A program made the position numbers and the translations under genes. DNA of 10,960 nucleotides from Kiritimatiellia bacterium. GTDB taxonomy: Bacteria; Verrucomicrobiota; Kiritimatiellia; RFP12; UBA3636. Under the pieces are notes generated by a model, which was given only the letters and a program-made list of their open reading frames with translations, had not been told where the DNA came from and did not search any database. The stretch spans positions 1 to 10,960 of the forward strand of contig JAFUXX010000007.1 of NCBI GenBank assembly GCA_017476965.1, given 5' to 3'. This document shows, in pieces, positions 6,374 through 10,960 of this stretch. Every line of letters begins with the position of its first letter. The first letter of the stretch is position 1.

Positions 6374-9133
6374 TCAGTAGATGAGGATCGCGGAGCCGAA
6401 ACCGTAGTCGGACGGCGTGCCCATCGTGAGGAACGCGCCTGCGGCGGTCGTGTCGCTGTTGAGCTGCGTGTCGTGGCTGGCCTGCGCCCAGGTTTCGGAC
6501 GAAACCGCGCCGCGGACGCGGAATTCGTCGATGGCGCCCTTGACGAACTGGTTGTCGCTGTCCGGCTTGCGGCACAGTTTGAAGGAGGCGAAGTCGCCGT
6601 ACGCGGAGTTGGACGCGGTGCCGCCGTTGTAGCGGGTCTTGCCCGTGGTGGAGGACGCGCCGCCATTGAGATAGACGCCCGCGCCGCCTGCCGGGGCCCA
6701 GTTCACGACGATGTGGGTCCACGTCGTGCCGGTCGTGTCCACGTCCGGCTTGACGGCGCCGTCATAGCCCCAGGACGACCCGTTGTACCCGTACAAGTAG
6801 CCGGAAACGGCATAGCCGACGGCGCGGTTCCAGCTGTCGCCGGAGGCGAAGAGCCAGTTGTCGCCCGTTTCGTTGCGGACGAACCAGCCTTCGGCGGAGA
6901 GGCCCGCCGCGGCGTATTCGGCCCACGCGGACGTGTCGCCCAGGTCGAAGCCCTTGTAGGCTTTCACGGCGTTGCCGACGACGCCCGTCGCTTCCGTTTC
7001 GATCATCCCTGCGCTTGGGGCCGCCGCGTACGCGTTGCCGGCGGAGTTGGTGTAGGACGTCGTGCCGTCGTCGGGCGCGTTGAAGTGCCACACGGCCAGA
7101 TACCCGGCCCTGGTCCAGACGCTGGAGGCGGAGATGGCTTCCGGCGCGGTGGAGTTGGCGCCCCAGTACATCGTGAAGGTCGTGGACGCATCGGCGAGGG
7201 AGCGCAGCGAGACCCAGACGAGGTAGGTGCCGGATTCGGCGTCCCACGTGTCGATTTCGTGCGCGAGCAGGGCGCCGGAGGCGTCTGCGAAGCGGAGGCC
7301 GGACGCCTTCTTGACCGAGTTCGCGACGAGGTCGGCGGGGATGCGCACGAGGACCGGGAAGTAGCGGAGCGTCTCGGAGCCGTCGTAGCCGGACGCCGTG
7401 AACGCCACTTTGCCGCGGAACATCGAGGAATCCACGGTCACGGTGCCGGTCGTGGCGAACGAGGCGGAGGGCGTTTCGATTTCCGCCGCGCCGTCCGGCG
7501 CGACGACGAAGTGCACCGTGTAGTCGGTGTCCGTTTCAAGGCCGGTGGCGACCGCCGTCCAGACGCCCGACGCGAACGTTGCGGCCACTGTGGCGGGGGT
7601 TCCCCTCGCCGGGGCGAACACCGCGGAAACGGCGCCGCCGGAGTACGAGGCGCCGGAAAGCGTGGCCGCGAGCGTCGCCGTGGCCGTCGTGTCGCCAATG
7701 CCCGAAACCGCAGGCGCCGGCAGGGCCGCCGTCGTGAAGGAGCCCGTTTGCGAATAAACGGTGTTGCCGTCGTGCGTCACGCTGAACACGGCCGTGTAGG
7801 CCGTGCCGGGCAGGAGGTCGTCCACTTGGACGGAAACGGAACCGTCCGCCGCGGATACCGTGCCGGCGTTGCCGAGCGTGTAGGCGGTGCCGTCCGCCGG
7901 CGTGAGCGTGAGCGAGACCGCGAGGGAATCTTCGACCGAGTCCGCGACCGCAAAGGAAGTCGCGAGATTGGCGGCAGTCCAGGCGACTCCCGAAGCCGTG
8001 ACGGTTTCGCCGCCTTCGACCGCCGCGCCGGCGGAGACCACCGCGCCGTAGTCGAAGAACGCCGCGTCCGCCTGCGTGGCGTAGTTCGCGGCGGCCCAGT
8101 CGGCGGAAACCGTGCCGACGAGGATGCGCATTTCGTCGCACGTCCCCTTGAGCGGCGTGTTGCCGTTCAGAAACGACGTGAGCCCGAGACCGTTCGGCAT
8201 CTGGCTGGGAGGCGTGGCGGCGGCGGAGATTTGATTTGCGCCGTTGATGTAGTCGGCCGCGTTGCCGTCCGGGTCGTAGACTGCCGTGAAGTGGCGCCAA
8301 GAGCCGGTTCCGTCAAGCGCTGGCGACATCGAGGCCCAGGTCTTGTTGCGGCCGGTTTGGATCTTCGTGTCGTAATAGACGTGGAAGTATTTCTGCCCGT
8401 CGACGTTGATGCCGATGTTCATGCCGCTGTTCCAGGAGGATCCGACGGCGAACATGCGTCCGTTGCTTTCGGGATAAATCCACGATTCAAGCGTGAGGGC
8501 GGATCCATTGCCGATGTCGGCGGAAATGTCGCTGACCTTGTCCGCCGAGAGGACCAACGCGCCGTTTCCGTTGGCGCCCGTCGAGTAGGACCCGTTTCCG
8601 ATGGCGCCTGTCGCCGTCGCGGCATTGCTGGCGGATGTCGGAACGGCCGAGCGTCCGTTGCCCGTCGAATCGGCGAAGGCGCCGTCCGAAAGTGTGGAGA
8701 GGTGCCAGACGCCGGCGTAGCCCGCCTTGGTCCACACGGCGGTGGAGGAGACGGCGGGCAGCGACGCGCCGGACTGCGGGGCGAAGTAGGCGGTAATCGT
8801 CGTGGAGGAGTCGAGCGACGGAACGGACACCCATACGAGGGCGCCGAGCTCGGAATCCCATGTGTCGATCTCGAAGTCGAGGCTGTCGCCGTTCGCGTCC
8901 GCGAAGCGCAGCTCCGCGGCGGGATCGGAGAAGTCGGCCAACCGGAACCCGCTCGCCCGGTCGAGGCGTACGAGGACCGGGAAGTCCGCGAGCGCGGATC
9001 CGGAATACTTGCCGGAACCGACGGAAATCTCGACGGACTTCGAGAAAACCGACGTATCGAGCGCCGTCGCGGACGCGGACAACGACGCGGAGGCGGCGAA
9101 AACCGCCGCGAGGGAAAGTAGTTTCGTGTGCAT
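6374..9133 (-). CDS. Secreted modular protein with two DUF2341-LamG modules
   Basis: This 919-aa protein has a clear signal peptide (about 1-24: Lys4, hydrophobic core, cleavage near ATA before LDTS). DUF2341-LamG module 1 is about 27-365, with EIDTWD at 88-93, WTKAGYAGVWHL at 134-145 and DEMRI at 333-337. Two fibronectin-III-like domains follow at about 370-468 and 470-563. Module 2 is about 566-905, with YFPVLVR at 591-597, WTRAGYLAVWHF at 673-684 and DEFRVR at 869-874. The C-terminus (ending GSAILIY) shows no anchor or barrel. The protein is therefore predicted to be exported and possibly surface-associated; a sugar-binding role for the LamG folds is inference. It is the promoter-proximal gene of a probable two-gene operon, downstream of a promoter whose spacer contains a G13 tract. 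Its first four codons are identical to those of the downstream paralogue. No Shine-Dalgarno is visible before the ATG, and the start is chosen because it yields the signal peptide. Confidence 0.88.
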   Translation of the reverse strand: MHTKLLSLAAVFAASASLSASATALDTSVFSKSVEISVGSGKYSGSALADFPVLVRLDRASGFRLADFSDPAAELRFADANGDSLDFEIDTWDSELGALVWVSVPSLDSSTTITAYFAPQSGASLPAVSSTAVWTKAGYAGVWHLSTLSDGAFADSTGNGRSAVPTSASNAATATGAIGNGSYSTGANGNGALVLSADKVSDISADIGNGSALTLESWIYPESNGRMFAVGSSWNSGMNIGINVDGQKYFHVYYDTKIQTGRNKTWASMSPALDGTGSWRHFTAVYDPDGNAADYINGANQISAAATPPSQMPNGLGLTSFLNGNTPLKGTCDEMRILVGTVSADWAAANYATQADAAFFDYGAVVSAGAAVEGGETVTASGVAWTAANLATSFAVADSVEDSLAVSLTLTPADGTAYTLGNAGTVSAADGSVSVQVDDLLPGTAYTAVFSVTHDGNTVYSQTGSFTTAALPAPAVSGIGDTTATATLAATLSGASYSGGAVSAVFAPARGTPATVAATFASGVWTAVATGLETDTDYTVHFVVAPDGAAEIETPSASFATTGTVTVDSSMFRGKVAFTASGYDGSETLRYFPVLVRIPADLVANSVKKASGLRFADASGALLAHEIDTWDAESGTYLVWVSLRSLADASTTFTMYWGANSTAPEAISASSVWTRAGYLAVWHFNAPDDGTTSYTNSAGNAYAAAPSAGMIETEATGVVGNAVKAYKGFDLGDTSAWAEYAAAGLSAEGWFVRNETGDNWLFASGDSWNRAVGYAVSGYLYGYNGSSWGYDGAVKPDVDTTGTTWTHIVVNWAPAGGAGVYLNGGASSTTGKTRYNGGTASNSAYGDFASFKLCRKPDSDNQFVKGAIDEFRVRGAVSSETWAQASHDTQLNSDTTAAGAFLTMGTPSDYGFGSAILIY
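8796..8860 (-). repeat. 65-bp perfect direct repeat, copy B (in the 919-aa gene)
   Basis: Identical partner of 5979-6043. It encodes residues 92-113 of this protein's first DUF2341 domain, inside the shared stretch E88-Y116. The surrounding alignable region is about 8702-8917. The two copies are 2817 bp apart in direct orientation, so recombination between them would fuse the start of one gene to the body of the other in frame. Confidence 0.9.
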
Positions 9134-9160
9134 GGAATTGTGGGGAAAGGTGGAAATTCC

Positions 9161-9187
9161 GCGCGCACGGGGACACCCCTAGCGCGC
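9161..9187 (-). promoter_or_regulatory. Stem-loop at the predicted 5' end of the DUF2341 transcript
   Basis: GCGCGC (9161-9166) pairs with GCGCGC (9182-9187). After a 2x2 internal loop, GGGG (9169-9172) pairs with CCCC (9176-9179) around a 3-nt loop. With the -10 box ending at 9194, transcription should begin near 9187, so the RNA would start with this structure at its first nucleotides. Such 5'-terminal stem-loops, as in the ompA leader, are known to stabilise mRNA. The remaining leader to the ATG is about 27 nt and has no evident Shine-Dalgarno. Confidence 0.45.
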
Positions 9188-9193
9188 GAGACG

Positions 9194-9222
9194 ATAGTAC
9201 AGTCCCCCCCCCCCCCTGTCAA
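9194..9222 (-). promoter_or_regulatory. Sigma70-type promoter of the DUF2341 operon, poly-G spacer
   Basis: Read on the minus strand, a perfect -35 box TTGACA (9222-9217) is followed by exactly 17 nt and a -10 box TACTAT (9199-9194, four of six consensus bases). The position is right: about 60 nt upstream of the ATG of the 919-aa gene, pointing at it. Just upstream of the -35 is unusually AT-rich sequence for this window, including the palindrome GAATATTC (9223-9230), which could be an UP element or operator. The spacer consists of G13 plus ACTG, so changes in tract length would change box spacing. Confidence 0.75.
9204..9216 (-). repeat. 13-base homopolymer (poly-C on plus, poly-G on minus strand)
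   Basis: An uninterrupted run of 13 C on the plus strand, by far the longest homopolymer seen in the window. It lies wholly within the -35/-10 spacer of the DUF2341 promoter. Runs of this length are slippage-prone in replication, and they are also prone to sequencing-length error, so the exact count of 13 should be treated as one observed or consensus state. Confidence 0.95.
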
Positions 9223-9297
9223 GAATATTCAGTTCTCAGGCAATAAAACGCAGTCAATTTCCACCCGCGAAAACCCGGCCGCATCGCCTGTTCTGCG

Positions 9298-9317
9298 CAG
9301 CGCCGGACACGGCGCTG
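9298..9317. repeat. Intergenic hairpin 1 (8-bp perfect stem)
   Basis: CAGCGCCG (9298-9305) and CGGCGCTG (9310-9317) form a perfect 8-bp stem with a GACA loop. It lies between metE and the DUF2341 promoter, about 76 bp upstream of the -35 box. No T-tract follows on either strand. It may belong to a REP-like hairpin pair with the next element or help insulate the promoter from metE read-through. Confidence 0.4.
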
Positions 9318-9324
9318 TCGGGTG

Positions 9325-9355
9325 GGTGCGGCCCGCCCGGCTGGCGGGCCCTACC
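9325..9355. repeat. REP-like intergenic hairpin 2
   Basis: GGCCCGCC (9330-9337) and GGCGGGCC (9343-9350) form a perfect 8-bp stem with loop CGGCT. Three more outer pairs (GGT 9325-9327 with ACC 9353-9355) form across a 2x2 internal loop. Its size, GC-richness and intergenic position about 60 bp beyond the metE stop resemble a repetitive extragenic palindrome. Copy number elsewhere in the genome cannot be seen here. It could also help end metE transcripts. Confidence 0.4.
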
Positions 9356-9402
9356 AGAGCCCTGCCAGTCTCCCAAGCCGTCTCCCGTCGTCTTGTCGTC
9401 TT

Positions 9403-9433
9403 CTCCGCGCCCGCGCTAGCCGCGGGCGCGGAG
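9403..9433 (-). terminator. Strong hairpin spanning the metE stop codon
   Basis: A perfect 13-bp inverted repeat has arms 9403-9415 and 9421-9433 and a 5-nt loop (9416-9420) holding the metE stop codon. The inner 11 pairs are all G-C. In the metE transcript the sequence after it is purine-rich (AAGACGAC...) with no U-run, so this is not a canonical intrinsic terminator. It mirrors the stop-codon hairpin of the secretin gene and may protect the 3' end or slow ribosomes or polymerase at the end of the gene. Confidence 0.5.
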
Positions 9434-10960
9434 GATGCGGGCAGCGGCGACGAGGTTGCGCAGGCTGGCCTCGGTTTCCGGCTCGCCGCGGGTCTTGAGG
9501 CCGCAGTCGGGGTTGATCCAGAGTTTGCCGGGATCGACCTTTGTTTCCATCTTTTCGACGGCCGCGACGATTTCTTCGACGGACGGCACCCGCGGTGAAT
9601 GGATGTCGTAGACGCCCGGCCCGACTTCGGTGCGGAAATCGGCGGCCTTGAGCGCGTCCAGGATCGCGAGGTCGGCGCGGGACGCTTCGAACGTGATCAC
9701 GTCGGCGTCCATCGCGTCGATGTCGCGGATGATGTCGTTGAATTCGCTGTAGCACATGTGCGTGTGGATCTGCGTCTGCGGCTTCACGCCGCTGTGCACG
9801 AGCCGGAACGCGGGGATCGCCCAGTCGAGATAGTCGCGGTGCCAGTCTTCGCGGCGCAGGGGCAGCTTTTCGCGCAGCGCGGCTTCGTCGATCTGCACGA
9901 TCGGGAGGCCGGCGGCTTCGAGGTCGAGCACCTCGGCGCGGATCGCGAGGGCGATCTGCAGGGTCTGGTCCTTGAGCGGTAGGTCTTCGCGCGGGAACGA
10001 CCAGTTGAGTATCGTGACCGGGCCGGTGAGCATCCCTTTCATCGGCTTGCGCGTCAGGCCCTGCGCGTAGGCGCTCCAGCGGACCGTGATCGGCTCGCGG
10101 CGCGAAACGTCGCCCCAGACCACCGGCGGCTTTACGCAGCGCGTGCCGTAGCTCTGCACCCACGCCTTTTCGGTGAACACGAAGCCGTTGAGGTGGTCGC
10201 CGAAGTACTCCACCATGTCGTTGCGCTCGAATTCGCCGTGCACGAGCACGTCGAGGCCGATGTCCTCCTGGAGCGCGACGCACGCCGCGATCTTGTCCTC
10301 CACGAACTTTTCGTACTCCGCGCGCCCGATGCGGCCCTTGCGGAACGCCGCGCGCTCGGCGCGCACTTCCTTGGTCTGCGGGAACGAGCCGATCGTCGTG
10401 GTCGGGAACTTCGGCAGGCCGAAGCGCTCCTTCTGGACGGCCTCGCGCTCGGCGAACGCGGGCTTGCGCTCGAAATCGGCGGGCGTCAGCGCCTCCACGG
10501 CGGCGCGGACCGCGCGGTCCGGCTCCACGCGCGGCGCGGCGAAGAGCGCTCGGTTCGCTTCGAGCGCTTCCGCGGCGCCGCCGTCGAACGCGGCCGCGAC
10601 GTCGCGCAGTTCGCCGAGCTTTTCGACGGCGAACGCGAAGTGGCGCAGCGTCGACTCCGGGAGCGCCGTTTCCGACGCCGTGGTCCACGGCACGTGGAGC
10701 AGCGAACACGAAGTGCCGGCGACGACGCGCTCCGCCGGGACGACCGCCGCGAGTTCGCGCAGCAGCGCGATCTTTCCGTCGTAGTTTGCGCGCCAGACGT
10801 TCTTGCCGTTCACGACGCCGGCGACGAGCTGCGCGCCCTCGGGGAAGCCCTGCTCGCGCAGCAGCGCCAGGTTGCGGTCGCGGCCTTCCACGAAGTCGAG
10901 GCCGATGGCGTCGAACCCGATCTCCTTGACGGCCTGCCAGCTGTCGCGCAGGTCGCCGAA
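9416..10960 (-). CDS. metE: Cobalamin-independent methionine synthase, 5' end cut by window edge
   Basis: MetE transfers the methyl group of 5-methyltetrahydropteroyl-triglutamate to homocysteine to make methionine in the cytosol. The visible 514 residues are about two thirds of the usual 750-770 aa. The missing part is the N-terminal barrel, which lies beyond the right edge. The fragment opens with FGDLRDSW and continues as [13 protein letters not shown]. All four zinc ligands known from E. coli MetE can be placed: His and Cys in THMCYSEF (fragment residues 401 and 403; codons 9758-9760 and 9752-9754), Glu in ITFEASR (425) and Cys in NPDCGLK (486). The conserved Asp of VQIDE (358), [10 protein letters not shown] and [17 protein letters not shown] are also present. 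The protein looks complete and functional at its C-terminus (ends ILRARG). The GTG at 10891 is internal and not the start, because family homology continues unbroken upstream of it. Regulation cannot be judged since the promoter is outside the window. Confidence 0.97.
   Translation of the reverse strand, partial: FGDLRDSWQAVKEIGFDAIGLDFVEGRDRNLALLREQGFPEGAQLVAGVVNGKNVWRANYDGKIALLRELAAVVPAERVVAGTSCSLLHVPWTTASETALPESTLRHFAFAVEKLGELRDVAAAFDGGAAEALEANRALFAAPRVEPDRAVRAAVEALTPADFERKPAFAEREAVQKERFGLPKFPTTTIGSFPQTKEVRAERAAFRKGRIGRAEYEKFVEDKIAACVALQEDIGLDVLVHGEFERNDMVEYFGDHLNGFVFTEKAWVQSYGTRCVKPPVVWGDVSRREPITVRWSAYAQGLTRKPMKGMLTGPVTILNWSFPREDLPLKDQTLQIALAIRAEVLDLEAAGLPIVQIDEAALREKLPLRREDWHRDYLDWAIPAFRLVHSGVKPQTQIHTHMCYSEFNDIIRDIDAMDADVITFEASRADLAILDALKAADFRTEVGPGVYDIHSPRVPSVEEIVAAVEKMETKVDPGKLWINPDCGLKTRGEPETEASLRNLVAAARILRARG

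Larger units (their letters stand above)
3267..8985 (-). repeat. Five dispersed copies of a DUF2341 core motif
   Basis: The 16-mer ACGAGGACCGGGAAGT (plus-strand reading) is found at 3267-3282, 6153-6168, 7347-7362 and 8970-8985, with a two-mismatch copy at 4539-4554. It encodes the FPVLVR core at the start of each of the five DUF2341 domains in the two adjacent genes, in the same reading frame. The copies mark the module boundaries and show that the genes grew by duplication of one module. Near-identical DNA of this kind is a possible substrate for recombination between modules. Confidence 0.8.

Noticed and set aside
5339..9121. Very long plus-strand open frame (1260 codons) antisense to both DUF2341 genes
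   Set aside because: High GC makes stop codons rare in the antisense frame. The product is Arg/Gly/Val-rich low-complexity with no recognisable domain or signal, while the opposite strand encodes clear families.
9204..9216. G-quadruplex in the promoter
   Set aside because: A single run of 13 G is too short for an ordinary three-tetrad intramolecular quadruplex. The spacer-slippage reading explains its position better.
9351..10709. Minus-strand frame (452 codons) overlapping metE
   Set aside because: Shadow of metE in another frame; the zinc ligands and family motifs are in the 9416-10960 frame.
10889..10891. GTG as start codon of a short MetE
   Set aside because: MetE-like sequence continues in frame for 23 more codons to the window edge, so the gene is truncated by the window and not by biology.
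1..10960. CRISPR arrays, tRNA or rRNA genes, insertion sequences
   Set aside because: No regularly spaced repeats, cloverleaf-like sequence, transposase motif or terminal inverted repeats were seen on either strand.

Overview
The window is about 11 kb of very GC-rich bacterial DNA and is almost fully coding. It holds four genes: a type II/IV-type outer-membrane secretin (plus strand, 11-2101), two large secreted proteins built from DUF2341 + LamG-like modules (minus strand, 2129-6352 and 6374-9133), and the C-terminal two thirds of cobalamin-independent methionine synthase MetE (minus strand, from the right edge to 9416). A Gram-negative, outer-membrane-bearing bacterium is implied by the secretin. 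High GC, serial DUF2341/LamG proteins and little sign of Shine-Dalgarno sequences suggest the PVC group, perhaps Kiritimatiellota or Verrucomicrobia. That placement is inferred from protein style, not proven.

Layout: the secretin and the second DUF2341 gene converge with only 27 bp between their stop codons and share one perfect GC-rich hairpin (2085-2115) that probably ends both transcripts. The two DUF2341 genes are head-to-tail, 21 bp apart, and look like one transcription unit running right to left. They are paralogues: both begin with the same 12 nt, have the same domain order, and share a 65-bp perfect repeat. The 282-bp gap between them and metE is the only sizeable non-coding stretch. 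It holds several GC-rich hairpins on the metE side and the promoter region of the DUF2341 pair.

The most notable signal is that promoter. On the minus strand a perfect TTGACA -35 box is followed by 17 nt and then TACTAT, and 13 of the 17 spacer bases are one uninterrupted run of G (9204-9216). A homopolymer in a promoter spacer is the architecture of slipped-strand phase-variable promoters such as neisserial porA. I therefore propose that the DUF2341/LamG operon is an ON/OFF or graded phase-variable surface/secreted protein system. The predicted transcript also starts directly with a strong stem-loop (9161-9187).

Functionally, both DUF2341 proteins have signal peptides but no recognisable C-terminal anchor. 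They are probably exported and may act in carbohydrate or surface binding (LamG fold). The neighbouring secretin could be an exit route, but nothing in the sequence proves the link. MetE is an ordinary housekeeping gene and appears unrelated to the rest.
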